64,000 nt of DNA from Gordonia jacobaea (GTDB taxonomy: Bacteria > Actinomycetota > Actinomycetes > Mycobacteriales > Mycobacteriaceae). Under the pieces are notes generated by a model that had not been told where the DNA came from, ran no database searches, and was given only the letters and a program-made list of their open reading frames with translations. Position numbers and translations under genes: made by a program. Location of the stretch: the NCBI RefSeq assembly GCF_001186365.1, contig NZ_LDTZ01000014.1, forward strand, positions 310,001 to 374,000, in the 5' to 3' direction. Of the stretch, positions 26,409-33,974 are shown in pieces (positions within the stretch are counted from its first letter, which is position 1; every line of letters begins with the position of its first letter).

Positions 26409-26957
26409 ATGAGTGCGGCAACGCGATTCCGCTTCTACACGGCCACGAGTCTCGACGGTTTCCTCGCCGACACGGCCGACTCGCTCGATTGGTTGCTCAG
26501 CCAGCCGATCGACGAGGACGGTCCGATGAATTACGCGGAGTTCATCGGCGACGTCGGAGCCCTGGCGATGGGGTCGACCACGTACGAGTGGCTCGTCGAA
26601 CATGAAGTGGAACAGGGTAATCCGTGGCCGTACGAGGTCCCGACGTTCGTCTTCAGTACGCGCGACCTGACTGCTGTCGCCGACACCATCCGCGTGGTGT
26701 CCGGGTCGCCTGCGGATCATCGCGCTGCACTGGTCGACGCCGCTGCCGGACGTGACGTCTGGATCGTCGGCGGTGGCGACCTGGCCGCGCAGTTCTGGGC
26801 GTCGGGAATGCTCGACGAACTCGTGGTGTCGATCGCGCCCGTGCTGCTCGGCTCCGGGCGTCCACTGTTCACCGCGAGGTGCGACCTCGAACTGCGTGAC
26901 CTCGCGCGCAATCAGGGATTCGTCTGCGCCCGATACGACGTCACGGCGTTCCGCTGA
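26409..26957 (+). CDS. RibD C-terminal/dihydrofolate reductase-fold protein
   Basis: A 182-residue protein of the RibD-C/DHFR-like reductase family. It starts with F-R-F-Y-T-A-T-S-L-D-G-F-L-A, the conserved opening with the S-L-D-G-F motif, and later shows G-S-T-T-Y-E-W and the nucleotide-binding V-W-I-V-G-G-G-D-L-A segment. Members of this stand-alone group are usually annotated as dihydrofolate reductase family proteins of unknown substrate. The ATG at 26409 follows a strong AGGAGGTG ribosome binding site that overlaps the stop of the preceding phosphotransferase gene, so it may belong to the same operon. Confidence 0.82.
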   Translation: MSAATRFRFYTATSLDGFLADTADSLDWLLSQPIDEDGPMNYAEFIGDVGALAMGSTTYEWLVEHEVEQGNPWPYEVPTFVFSTRDLTAVADTIRVVSGSPADHRAALVDAAAGRDVWIVGGGDLAAQFWASGMLDELVVSIAPVLLGSGRPLFTARCDLELRDLARNQGFVCARYDVTAFR

Positions 26958-26997
26958 ACGTTCCTTGCGCGTCGATATGACGTCGCCCACAGAAATA

Positions 26998-27041
26998 TTG
27001 CGAGCAACTAGGTTGTGCACAATCTAAATCGGGCCTAGTCT
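26998..27041 (+). promoter_or_regulatory. ohrR-ohr promoter with two operator-like palindromes
   Basis: The inverted repeats TTGCGAGCAA (26998-27007) and TTGTGCACAA (27013-27022) lie 15 bases apart centre to centre. The second contains a -35-like TTGTGC (27013-27018), followed after 17 bases by a -10-like TAGTCT (27036-27041). This ends seven bases before the ohrR GTG. OhrR binding here would block its own promoter. Confidence 0.55.
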
Positions 27042-27048
27042 TCTTCAC

Positions 27049-27510
27049 GTGGGAAAGATTCGCCTCGACGACCATCTGTGCTTCGCGCTCTACACCGCGT
27101 CGCGCGCGATCATCGCCGCCGAGCGACCGGGTTTGCGCGAACTCGGACTGACGTATCCGCAGTACCTCGTGATGCTGGTGCTGTGGGAGGAAGAATCTGT
27201 CCCGATCGGCCGGCTCGGGGAGCGTCTACAACTGGACTCGGGCACCGTGTCACCACTGGTTCGTCGTTTGGAGTCGATGGGACACGTGGAACGTCACAGG
27301 TCTCCCGACGACGAGCGGTCGACGATCGTGTCACTCACCGAATCGGGCGCGGCGCTGGGCGAAAAGTCTGACTGCGTGATGGCCGCCTTGGTCGACGCGT
27401 TGACCGATCCTGTGGAATCCGATGCCGACTTCGACGTCGACGCGGCCGTCGAGCTGCGTGCGGCACTGCACCAACTATCTGATGTGTTGCGCGCCAACCA
27501 GGCTCGCTGA
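27049..27510 (+). CDS. ohrR: MarR-family organic peroxide sensor
   Basis: A 153-residue winged-helix repressor of the MarR/OhrR type. Cys11, in the segment D-D-H-L-C-F-A-L-Y, is the redox-sensing cysteine position that is oxidised by organic hydroperoxides and releases DNA. The wing and recognition helix (L-D-S-G-T-V-S-P-L-V-R-R-L-E) follow. It lies 17 bases before ohr on the same strand, the usual arrangement. The GTG at 27049 is placed by a TANNNT hexamer seven bases upstream and by the absence of a ribosome binding site, so the message is probably leaderless. Confidence 0.92.
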   Translation: MGKIRLDDHLCFALYTASRAIIAAERPGLRELGLTYPQYLVMLVLWEEESVPIGRLGERLQLDSGTVSPLVRRLESMGHVERHRSPDDERSTIVSLTESGAALGEKSDCVMAALVDALTDPVESDADFDVDAAVELRAALHQLSDVLRANQAR

Positions 27511-27527
27511 AAAGAAGGGATGTCACC

Positions 27528-27950
27528 ATGAAGACTCTGTACACAGCCGAGGCGCTTGCGACAGGCGAAGGCCGGGACGGTCACGCCAGGACGAGCGACG
27601 GACAACTCGATCTCGACCTCGCTATCCCCAAGGAGCTGGGAGGTCCCGGCGGCGCGACGAATCCGGAGCAGCTCTTCGCAGCCGGCTACGCCGCGTGCTT
27701 CCACAGTGCGCTGCGCACCGTTGCGCGGGCTGAGAAGGCCGACGTCAGCGACTCGGCCGTTGGCGCCCGAGTGTCGTTGGGCTCCAACGACTCCGGCGGG
27801 TTCGAGCTGGCCGTCGTTTTGGAGATCTCGTTGCCTGCGCTGAGCGCAGACGACGCGCAGGCACTCACCGCTGCGGCCCATCAGGTGTGCCCGTACTCCA
27901 ACGCCACGCGCGGCAATATCGACGTCACGCTGACACTCGTCGACGAGTAG
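27528..27950 (+). CDS. ohr: Organic hydroperoxide resistance protein
   Basis: A 140-residue thiol peroxidase that reduces organic hydroperoxides and peroxynitrite. The peroxidatic Cys57 (A-A-C-F-H-S-A-L) and resolving Cys121 (Q-V-C-P-Y-S-N-A-T-R) are both present, and the N-terminal L-Y-T-A-E-A segment matches the family. The ATG at 27528 follows a GAAGGGATG-type ribosome binding site. It is downstream of ohrR and under its likely control. The protein is full length. Confidence 0.94.
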   Translation: MKTLYTAEALATGEGRDGHARTSDGQLDLDLAIPKELGGPGGATNPEQLFAAGYAACFHSALRTVARAEKADVSDSAVGARVSLGSNDSGGFELAVVLEISLPALSADDAQALTAAAHQVCPYSNATRGNIDVTLTLVDE

Positions 27951-28040
27951 TCACGACACCGGCGGTCGAACTCCAGATTCTCTGTCGGTGCCCACCGATA
28001 CTCTGATACTCGAACATGTTGTCGATTGTCAGGGGGCATC

Positions 28041-29453
28041 GTGAACGCCAGCAGCACAACCATTTTCGACGACGCCGACCCGTCCGGGTTGGAGTTGGAT
28101 CAGATCGCAGACCGCCTTGTGGGGCACGCCAGTCAGATCGCGAGCCTGACAGGGCGGTTCTTGCTGCTGCTGTCCGAGTTCGATCGCAGGAAAGGGTGGA
28201 CGGGCGAGGGGATCATTTCTTGTGCGCACTGGTTGACGCTGCGAACCGGCTTGTCGCCGCGGACGGCACAGGAGTACGTGCGGGTGGCGCGCACGCTCGA
28301 CGGTGTGCCCCGGATTCGGGATGCGTTCGTCGAGGGCCGACTGTCGTATTCGAAGGTGCGTGCGCTGACGCGAGTCGTGATGCCCGACCGCGAGGACGAG
28401 TTGCTCAGCGTCGCGTTGTCTGCCGACGCTGCTCAGCTCGAGCGGGTCGTGAGAGCTATTCGTTCGATCGATCAGCGTGAGCGAGAGGCGAGCGAGGGCG
28501 AGGTCGAATCGACGGCGTCGTGGGAGTGGAATTCCGACGGCACGTTGTCGGTGCGCATGCGGTTGTCGGCATTGGACGGGGCGTCGTTCCTTGCAGCGAC
28601 GGTGCGTGCCGAATACGAACGAACGCGCACGTCGCCCGGTGACGCCGGACCGTCGGTGACGGATCTGGTTGCCGCACAGATTGATTCGGCAGGTAATTCT
28701 GACCGGGAGGCCGAGATCGAGGAGGCCGGCCTCGAGCCCGCCGATCAACGGTTGTGGCGGCATACCCCTGCCAACATTGCGCCCGCGGTGGTGCTGATGG
28801 CGGAGACGATGCAGTCGGCGATCGACGTGCCGACGTTCACTCCCGGGGCCGAGGTGGTCGTGCACAGCCAGTCGTCTGAGGCTGACTCGTACGTCGAGGG
28901 TGGGCCTGCGCTCTCAGCGGTCGAGGAGGCGGAGGCGTCGTGTTCGGGCACCAAGACCGAGGTGCGTCACGGAAGGCAGGGCAGCATCACGTCGTGGGGC
29001 CGTCGAACGCGGACGCCCTCGACGCGGACGCTGCGCGCGATCCTCGCTCGCGATGGTGGGTGCCGCTACCCGGGGTGTGGACGGACTAAGCATCTACACG
29101 CGCATCACGTCCGGTTCTGGTCGCGTGGTGGTGCCACGACTCCCGACAACCTGGTGCTGCTGTGTTCGTCGCATCACCGCGCGCTGCATCGCGGCGAGTT
29201 CTCGATCACGGCGCATGCGTTGCAGCAGTTCACATTTCATCGTCAGGATAATGGGCAGCTGATCGAACAGGCGCCGCCGATCAGTGCGCCACACGGTTGG
29301 CGGCCCGCGGCGATATCCGACGACGCGGTGGTCCCCGAAAACCCCGGACCGCTCGACCTGGGCTACACAACCGAGGTGCTGTACGCCAGTTGGCGTTTCA
29401 AGCAATCCGCCGCGGCCCGCGCCGACCGACCTGCCTCGCTGGCAGCCGCGTGA
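28041..29453 (+). CDS. DUF222 and HNH-endonuclease domain protein
   Basis: A 470-residue protein of the DUF222-HNH group that is repeated many times in Mycobacteriales genomes. The N-terminal half is the helical DUF222 domain (residues about 15-280). Near residues 338-385 lies an HNH nuclease motif with zinc cysteines and histidines (C-R-Y-P-G-C-G, then H-A-H-H-V, then N-L-V-L-L-C-S-S-H-H). The GTG at 28041 follows AGGGGG at good spacing; a TTG five codons upstream is less likely. These proteins are sometimes linked to small repeat elements, but their role is unknown. The gene ends 59 bases before tRNA-Lys. No inverted repeats flanking it were noticed. Confidence 0.85.
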   Translation: MNASSTTIFDDADPSGLELDQIADRLVGHASQIASLTGRFLLLLSEFDRRKGWTGEGIISCAHWLTLRTGLSPRTAQEYVRVARTLDGVPRIRDAFVEGRLSYSKVRALTRVVMPDREDELLSVALSADAAQLERVVRAIRSIDQREREASEGEVESTASWEWNSDGTLSVRMRLSALDGASFLAATVRAEYERTRTSPGDAGPSVTDLVAAQIDSAGNSDREAEIEEAGLEPADQRLWRHTPANIAPAVVLMAETMQSAIDVPTFTPGAEVVVHSQSSEADSYVEGGPALSAVEEAEASCSGTKTEVRHGRQGSITSWGRRTRTPSTRTLRAILARDGGCRYPGCGRTKHLHAHHVRFWSRGGATTPDNLVLLCSSHHRALHRGEFSITAHALQQFTFHRQDNGQLIEQAPPISAPHGWRPAAISDDAVVPENPGPLDLGYTTEVLYASWRFKQSAAARADRPASLAAA

Positions 29454-29512
29454 CGACGTTCAGCGGAACGCTCGACGGACTCGCCGCGTGCCAGCGCGGA
29501 CTCCGTCATGAG

Positions 29513-29585
29513 TGCCCCCAGTAGGGCTCGAACCTACGACCTGCGGATTAAAAGTCCGTAGCTCTACCAACTGAGCTATAGGGGC
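29513..29585 (-). tRNA. tRNA-Lys (anticodon TTT)
   Basis: On the minus strand the gene folds with a GCCCCTA/TGGGGGC acceptor (one G-T pair), anticodon loop CTTTTAA giving TTT, and a T-loop TTCGAGC. No CCA is encoded. It faces away from the tRNA-Glu/Asp/Phe group. Confidence 0.95.
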
Positions 29586-29747
29586 GGACGCCTCGGCGCT
29601 GCGGCCGACGCAGGAAGTGAGTTTACAGGTCGGCTACGCGGCGGTGCATCGACGGTGGGCTTGCAATTGTCGATGCCGTCGGCGTCGGATACGGGTATGG
29701 TGTTCGGAGGGCGTCAACTCGTGCGAAATGCAGTCTGACCAGCTGAT

Positions 29748-29777
29748 TTGTGAATTGCGCGAGCGGTGTCCTAAGCT
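29748..29777 (+). promoter_or_regulatory. Predicted promoter of the tRNA-Glu/Asp/Phe cluster
   Basis: TTGTGA (29748-29753) and TAAGCT (29772-29777) are spaced by 18 bases, about 24 bases before tRNA-Glu. The remaining sequence between tRNA-Lys and this element (29586-29747) shows no gene. Confidence 0.5.
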
Positions 29778-29801
29778 AAGTCGGCTCCCAACGGAGAACC
29801 G

Positions 29802-29874
29802 GCCCCCTTCGTCTAGCGGCCTAGGACGCCGCCCTTTCAAGGCGGTAGCGCGGGTTCGAATCCCGTAGGGGGTA
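29802..29874 (+). tRNA. tRNA-Glu (anticodon TTC)
   Basis: The acceptor GCCCCCT pairs with AGGGGGT, including a G-T first pair. The anticodon loop CTTTCAA gives TTC and the T-arm is GCGGG-TTCGAAT-CCCGT. No CCA is encoded. It is the first of three tRNA genes on the plus strand within 300 bases. Confidence 0.95.
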
Positions 29875-29912
29875 CAACTGGTCCTCTACGGGGGAGCAGG
29901 AAAATTGAAGAT

Positions 29913-29989
29913 GGCCCTGTGGCGCAGTTGGTTAGCGCGCCGCCCTGTCACGGCGGAGGTCGCGGGTTCGAGTCCCGTCAGGGTCGCCA
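29913..29989 (+). tRNA. tRNA-Asp (anticodon GTC)
   Basis: The acceptor GGCCCTG pairs with CAGGGTC (one G-T). The anticodon loop CTGTCAC gives GTC, the T-arm is GCGGG-TTCGAGT-CCCGT, and discriminator G and CCA are encoded at the end. It lies 38 bases after tRNA-Glu. Confidence 0.95.
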
Positions 29990-30017
29990 AAGGTTTCGGT
30001 TTTACGCCGGACCTCCT

Positions 30018-30094
30018 GGCCAGGTAGCTCAGTTGGTACGAGCGTCCGCCTGAAAAGTGGAAGGTCGTCGGTTCGATCCCGACTCTGGCCACCA
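30018..30094 (+). tRNA. tRNA-Phe (anticodon GAA)
   Basis: The acceptor GGCCAGG pairs with CTCTGGCC. The anticodon loop CTGAAAA gives GAA, the T-arm is GTCGG-TTCGATC-CCGAC, and CCA is encoded. It is the last gene of the cluster and is followed after 13 bases by a strong terminator. Confidence 0.95.
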
Positions 30095-30107
30095 GTTAGC
30101 TACTCGA

Positions 30108-30139
30108 AAAAGACCATCCGGCTTGCCGGATGGTCTTTT
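30108..30139 (+). terminator. Rho-independent terminator of the tRNA cluster
   Basis: A 15-base perfect inverted repeat (30108-30122 with 30125-30139), GC-rich at the loop end, has only a two-base TT spacer and ends in a run of four T. It closes the tRNA-Glu/Asp/Phe transcript. Confidence 0.85.
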
Positions 30140-30184
30140 GCTTTCGATGACGGTAGCCCGAACCCTTGAGTGCCTGGGACCGAT

Positions 30185-30466
30185 TCAGCGGGTGACCCCA
30201 GGCCCGTAGCGCTCCGCCATTCCGACAAGCCATTCCACTCCGACGGGGTTCGAGCTGTGCACGCGCACGATCGGAGGCCATTGGTCGTGCTCGGACAGGT
30301 AGAGGGCGATCGGCCGCGTCGTGTCGTCGCCGCCGAGGTCGTGATCCAAGGACAACTCTTCTACGACCGCCTCGCTCCGCAAGATCGCCAAGGCTTCGGC
30401 GCTCGATCGGGCAACGGTCCAGGTGTCGTCGGGCGGGTCGCGTAAGTCATCGACGTAGAGGCGCAT
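30185..30466 (-). CDS. Cyclic-phosphate processing receiver domain protein (cREC)
   Basis: A 93-residue stand-alone protein whose sequence matches the small cREC family: M-R-L-Y-V-D-D-L-R opening, the S-L-D-H-D-L-G-G motif in the middle and V-R-V-H-S-S-N-P-V-G near the end. These resemble response-regulator receiver domains but keep Asp and His residues proposed to act on cyclic phosphates, with links to RNA-end processing inferred by comparative genomics. It lies next to the tRNA cluster, transcribed toward its terminator. The ATG at 30466 is preceded by TAGCGT (30474-30479) at seven bases. The function is not experimentally known to me. Confidence 0.75.
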   Translation of the reverse strand: MRLYVDDLRDPPDDTWTVARSSAEALAILRSEAVVEELSLDHDLGGDDTTRPIALYLSEHDQWPPIVRVHSSNPVGVEWLVGMAERYGPGVTR

Positions 30467-30473
30467 CGCCGTG

Positions 30474-30479
30474 ACGCTA
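30474..30479 (-). promoter_or_regulatory. Predicted -10 element of the cREC gene
   Basis: TAGCGT on the minus strand ends seven bases before the ATG, with no ribosome binding site between, which fits a leaderless message. Confidence 0.4.
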
Positions 30480-30519
30480 CGGGCGGGAATGACTAGGGGC
30501 TACAGAATTTCGCTCGCGC

Positions 30520-31053
30520 TCATCCCCGCAAGCCGCCCCCGAGTCGCGCCATCGCGGCCAAGTATCGCCGGGTCATCAGCCGCTGAGCGAGACGCGCGAC
30601 GGGACCGCCGAGGCGGGTGTACCAGCGGGCAGGACGAGAGAAGGCGCGGACCGTCGCGACCACCGAGCCGTCGGCTCGTAGCTCGACCGCGAACAACTCC
30701 TCGCCACTCTCCGGATGCCCGGGAAGTGTGCCGTAGGCGAACCCGGCACGATCCGGCTCGTCGACGACGTACACCACCCGACAAGGAATGCGAACCGGCC
30801 CGAGAAACCACGCGGTGAGGACGATGACGGTGCCGACCTGCGCCGACGTCGTACTCGCGTGAACCTGCAGCCCGGCACCTCGCTGCATGCCGTACCGGAG
30901 AACCGCGTCGCTGATCGTGTCGAAGTCGGACTGGCCGTGACCGACGAGGCGCTCAGCCCGTACGACGTGAGCACGCGCCGGAGGCGTGCCGCGGGTCGCG
31001 CCGACCTCGTCGTACGTGAACGGCTCAAGCTCCCAACGGCCGAGGTCGGACAT
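30520..31053 (-). CDS. DUF1990 family protein
   Basis: A 177-residue DUF1990 protein. Family features are the F-T-Y-D-E-V-G-A-T segment near the start, the W-F-L-G-P-V-R-I-P-C-R-V-V-Y strand and the G-F-A-Y-G-T-L-P-G-H-P-E-S-G-E-E segment. The fold is thought to be START-like with no known activity. It ends with a basic tail rich in Arg and Leu. The ATG at 31053 was preferred over the GTG one codon upstream because a TAGAAT hexamer (31060-31065) lies six bases before it. It is divergent from a membrane protein gene. Confidence 0.85.
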   Translation of the reverse strand: MSDLGRWELEPFTYDEVGATRGTPPARAHVVRAERLVGHGQSDFDTISDAVLRYGMQRGAGLQVHASTTSAQVGTVIVLTAWFLGPVRIPCRVVYVVDEPDRAGFAYGTLPGHPESGEELFAVELRADGSVVATVRAFSRPARWYTRLGGPVARLAQRLMTRRYLAAMARLGGGLRG

Positions 31054-31059
31054 CACGCC

Positions 31060-31065
31060 ATTCTA
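31060..31065 (-). promoter_or_regulatory. Predicted -10 element of the DUF1990 gene
   Basis: TAGAAT on the minus strand ends six bases before the ATG at 31053, a close match to the mycobacterial -10 consensus with leaderless geometry. Confidence 0.45.
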
Positions 31066-31120
31066 GTGACCGAGTCCGATTTCGAACTCACGCTGCACCG
31101 TCACGCGCAACAATCGCCTC

Positions 31121-32182
31121 ATGTCGGCTCGGCAAACAACCGTCCTCGTGCGCAGCGTCTACGGAACAGCGGCGGTGCAGTGGTTCCTCATCTTCGCGAT
31201 CGGCACGATCCTCGTGACGCGTGCCTACCTGCGTCTGACCGGCTACCCGCAGATCGGAAACGGCACGCTGCACATCGCCCACGCACTGTGGGGCGGGGCG
31301 CTCATGATGCTCGCGCTGGTCTTCGGTTGGCTCCTGCTCGGTTCGACGCCTCGCGTCGTCGCGGTGGTGATGGGCGGTATCGGATTCGGGCTGTTCCTCG
31401 ACGAAGTGGGCAAGTTCGTCACCAAGGACAACGACTACTTCTACGGTCCATCGGCCGAGATCATGTACCTGCTGGTGGTGCTGATCTTGCTGATCAGTCG
31501 GTTCGTCCGCGATCTCAAGCGACCATCGGTGCCCGAGGCGATCGCGAACGCAGCGGTGATCGCGGCCGACGGTGTGGCGCACGGACTTCCGGAGAGTCGA
31601 CGCCGCCAGGCCGCCGACCTTCTTGACTTCGCCGAGGCGCGCGACGCCGATCCTGCACTCGTGGCGCACATTCGCGGTCTACTCGACGCGAGCGTCGACA
31701 CCCCGGACCGGTTGACCCGGGTGCGTGCGCGTGCGCTCGCGTTGATCCCGAGCTTCTTCCGACGACGCTGGTGGTTGACGCTGATCGGCTGGCTGCTGGT
31801 CATCAGCTCCGCACTGACGGTCATCGTGGGTGCGCTCGCGCTGTACGTGAATCACCGTGACTACGGGATCTATCTCGAACTCAGTCGCGACCCCACCGCG
31901 GCATGGATTCTCTTCGTGAGCGGCGTGGTGACGCTCGCGTGCTCGGCGTCGGCGATGATCGGTCGCCGCCACACCGACCGCGTCTGGCCGCTGCGCGCGC
32001 TACGGATGGCGGCGCTCGTCTTCACTATGGCCAACGCCCTCGTCGACTTCGCGCTCGACGGCTTCGGAGCGCTCTACAACCTGGCGCTCGGTCTGTTCGC
32101 GCTGGCGATCATCGACTATCACCTGCGAGCGGCAGTCGCGCGGGCGAGCGCGAACCACGAGCACGGACAGCTACGCGTTTAG
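31121..32182 (+). CDS. Integral membrane protein of unknown function
   Basis: A 353-residue protein with four hydrophobic segments in residues 10-130. A cytoplasmic stretch of about 80 residues rich in Arg and Asp follows, then about four further hydrophobic segments to residue 340. The conserved-looking T-L-H-I-A-H-A-L-W-G-G-A-L-M-M segment holds two histidines inside a helix, and F-G-L-F-L-D-E-V-G-K-F-V follows. I recognise it as a widespread actinobacterial membrane protein type but cannot name a function. The ATG at 31121 has no strong ribosome binding site. It is divergent from DUF1990 and ends four bases over a small convergent gene. Confidence 0.75.
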   Translation: MSARQTTVLVRSVYGTAAVQWFLIFAIGTILVTRAYLRLTGYPQIGNGTLHIAHALWGGALMMLALVFGWLLLGSTPRVVAVVMGGIGFGLFLDEVGKFVTKDNDYFYGPSAEIMYLLVVLILLISRFVRDLKRPSVPEAIANAAVIAADGVAHGLPESRRRQAADLLDFAEARDADPALVAHIRGLLDASVDTPDRLTRVRARALALIPSFFRRRWWLTLIGWLLVISSALTVIVGALALYVNHRDYGIYLELSRDPTAAWILFVSGVVTLACSASAMIGRRHTDRVWPLRALRMAALVFTMANALVDFALDGFGALYNLALGLFALAIIDYHLRAAVARASANHEHGQLRV

Positions 32183-32286
32183 CGCCCCGAACCGCCCATG
32201 CTGCGCGCATAGAAGTTCAACCCCGGTCGGTTGCTCAGCGCGGCGAGAAGAACCAGGACGATGAGGGTGACAACGATCGCGGACAT
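32179..32286 (-). CDS. Predicted small membrane protein (35 residues)
   Basis: An ATG at 32286 opens a 35-codon frame whose first 17 residues form one hydrophobic helix (M-S-A-I-V-V-T-L-I-V-L-V-L-L). A polar, basic tail N-R-P-G-L-N-F-Y-A-R-S-M follows. An AAGG lies about eight bases upstream. The composition is unlike a random antisense frame. It could be a genuine small membrane protein; no homologue is claimed. It ends convergently over the stop of the larger membrane protein gene. Confidence 0.4.
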   Translation of the reverse strand: MSAIVVTLIVLVLLAALSNRPGLNFYARSMGGSGR

Positions 32287-32446
32287 GATCTGCCTTGTCT
32301 GGGAGAAGTTTTCGATTCGCAAGTGCGTCAATGGTGGCCGATCGTCGTGGTGGAGAAAAGGTTCGCCGATGCAGATCACGCGTGCGTCGCCAGTGTGTGT
32401 GCAGGCACATCGGTTAGCGATTCTTCGACCGTGGTGAACTGAATGT

Positions 32447-33094
32447 GTGACATCCATCGATCGCACGATCGCCACCGATCGCATCGCAGCACTTGAACGT
32501 CGCGTCGTCGACGATCCGGAAGCCCGACCTGCCGCGGTCGCCATCGTGATCTCGAATCAAGCCGACCGACAGGGGATCTGGGTTCTGCGCCGCCCACTGA
32601 CCATGCGTCGCCATGCCGCACAGTTCGCAGTTCCCGGCGGACGCCTCGACCCGGGAGAGGGGATCGTCGACGCCGCGCTACGGGAACTGCACGAGGAACT
32701 CGGGGTAGCGCTCGACACCGACGACGTACTCGGACTGCTCGACGACTATCCGACGCGATCGGGCTTCGTGATGACGCCCGTCGTCTGCTGGGCGCCGGAC
32801 GACGCGCCGCCTCCGACGCCGAGCCCCGACGAGGTGTCGGAACTGTTCTTCGTGCCTCTCGACGACCTACTCGACGAACCACGGTTCATCGCGATCCCCG
32901 AATCGCCGCGTCCGGTCATCCAACTCCGTATCCCAGGGCTGCGCCGCGACCCCGACGACTACTCGCCGAGCGGTCACTCCGCGTTGCTCCACGCACCGAC
33001 AGCAGCGGTGATCTATCAGTTCGTCGAGGTCGTCCTGCGAGGTCGCGACACCCGCGTCGACGGCTTTGAGCAGCCAGTATTCGCCTGGAAATAA
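32447..33094 (+). CDS. Nudix hydrolase (CoA pyrophosphatase-like)
   Basis: A 215-residue Nudix hydrolase. The Nudix box runs from G-G-R-L-D-P-G-E to R-E-L-H-E-E-L-G-V, with the usual metal-binding glutamates. Directly before it, [13 protein letters not shown] resembles the extra motif of CoA-type Nudix enzymes (NUDT7/NUDT8), which cleave CoA or acyl-CoA. That substrate is therefore the first guess. The GTG at 32447 is the only start giving a full-length protein. It is preceded by 160 bases that contain only the start of the small convergent gene. Confidence 0.85.
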   Translation: MTSIDRTIATDRIAALERRVVDDPEARPAAVAIVISNQADRQGIWVLRRPLTMRRHAAQFAVPGGRLDPGEGIVDAALRELHEELGVALDTDDVLGLLDDYPTRSGFVMTPVVCWAPDDAPPPTPSPDEVSELFFVPLDDLLDEPRFIAIPESPRPVIQLRIPGLRRDPDDYSPSGHSALLHAPTAAVIYQFVEVVLRGRDTRVDGFEQPVFAWK

Positions 33095-33119
33095 AAACTT
33101 TGCCCCGGTGGAATGAAAT

Positions 33120-33141
33120 CGGACCGCGGTCCGTTTAGAAT
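33120..33141 (+). promoter_or_regulatory. Perfect palindrome beside the yceI promoter
   Basis: CGGACCGCGGTCCG (33120-33133) is a perfect 14-base palindrome, ending two bases before a TAGAAT hexamer (33136-33141). A transcript would start near 33148, about 62 bases before the YceI ATG. The palindrome occupies the spacer, so a bound protein would control the promoter. Confidence 0.5.
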
Positions 33142-33209
33142 GAGCGATGGGCCGAGAAGACGGTCCACGGACCACAACCCGAAACGACAAGAAGCCGAGG
33201 AGTTTCACC

Positions 33210-33764
33210 ATGACCACAAGCACCGTCAAGGCCCCCATCGAGGCCGGCGTCTGGAACATCGATCCCACCCACTCGACCGTCGGCTTCGTCGTGAAGCACC
33301 TGATGGTGAGCAAGGTTCGCGGCAAGTTCGAGTCGTTCAGCGGAACCATCACCGTCGCCGAGGACGGCACCCCTTCGGTGCAGGCCGAGATCGACGTCAC
33401 GACCATCACCACCGGAAACCCGCAGCGTGACGGCCACATCAAGTCGGCCGACTTCTTCGACGCCGATCAGTTCCCCAAGGCGACCTTCGTCTCGACCAGC
33501 GTGCGCCCCGACGGTGACAACTTCGTGCTCACCGGCGACTTCACCCTGCACGGCGTGACCAAGTCGGTCGACCTCGCACTCGAGTTCAACGGATCGAACC
33601 CGGGCATGGGCCAGGGCGCTGTTGCCGGCTTCGAGGCAACCACCGTGATCAACCGCAAGGACTTCGGCATCGACATCGAGATGCCCCTCGAGGGTGGCGG
33701 CGTCGTCGTCGGCGACAAGGTCACCATCAACCTCGAGATCGAGGCGCTCAAGGCGCAGGCCTGA
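33210..33764 (+). CDS. YceI family lipocalin-like protein
   Basis: A 184-residue YceI-family protein, a lipocalin-like barrel that in other bacteria binds isoprenoid chains. Motifs include W-N-I-D-P-T-H-S-T-V-G-F at the start, D-G-H-I-K-S-A-D-F-F-D in the middle and N-R-K-D-F-G-I near the end. There is no signal peptide, so it is cytoplasmic, unlike E. coli YceI. The ATG at 33210 follows GAGGAG at good distance. A perfect palindrome and promoter lie upstream and a strong terminator downstream, so it is a single-gene unit. Codon use is highly regular, hinting at strong expression. Confidence 0.92.
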   Translation: MTTSTVKAPIEAGVWNIDPTHSTVGFVVKHLMVSKVRGKFESFSGTITVAEDGTPSVQAEIDVTTITTGNPQRDGHIKSADFFDADQFPKATFVSTSVRPDGDNFVLTGDFTLHGVTKSVDLALEFNGSNPGMGQGAVAGFEATTVINRKDFGIDIEMPLEGGGVVVGDKVTINLEIEALKAQA

Positions 33765-33822
33765 TCCCTTCAAGACCACTCGTGCGATGAGTCGATGACC
33801 TCGACATGACGTACGAGTCCAC

Positions 33823-33870
33823 GGCCGGTGCCGTTCCCGTTAGTCCCCCGGGTGCGGCGCCGGCCTTTTT
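33823..33870 (+). terminator. Rho-independent terminator after yceI
   Basis: GGCCGGTGCCG (33823-33833) pairs with CGGCGCCGGCC (33855-33865) with one mismatch. It is followed by five T at 33866-33870. It closes the YceI transcript. Confidence 0.8.
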
Positions 33871-33925
33871 GGCGTTTCGGCTTGCGTCGTCACACACGAT
33901 CGAGTTCTGATCGCGGCATTTCGCC

Positions 33926-33952
33926 TGTCACAATGAACTGTCTTATGTGACA
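33926..33952. promoter_or_regulatory. Inverted repeat upstream of adenylate cyclase gene
   Basis: TGTCACA (33926-33932) and its complement TGTGACA (33946-33952) are separated by 13 bases, ending 22 bases before the cyclase start. The half-sites resemble CRP half-sites but the spacing is not that of a CRP site. Confidence 0.35.
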
Positions 33953-33974
33953 CAACAGGCAGAAAGGCGCCTCG

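Noticed and set aside
28041-29453. DUF222-HNH gene as a group I intron or homing element
   Set aside because: No interrupted gene or intron-like structure flanks it; it stands alone.
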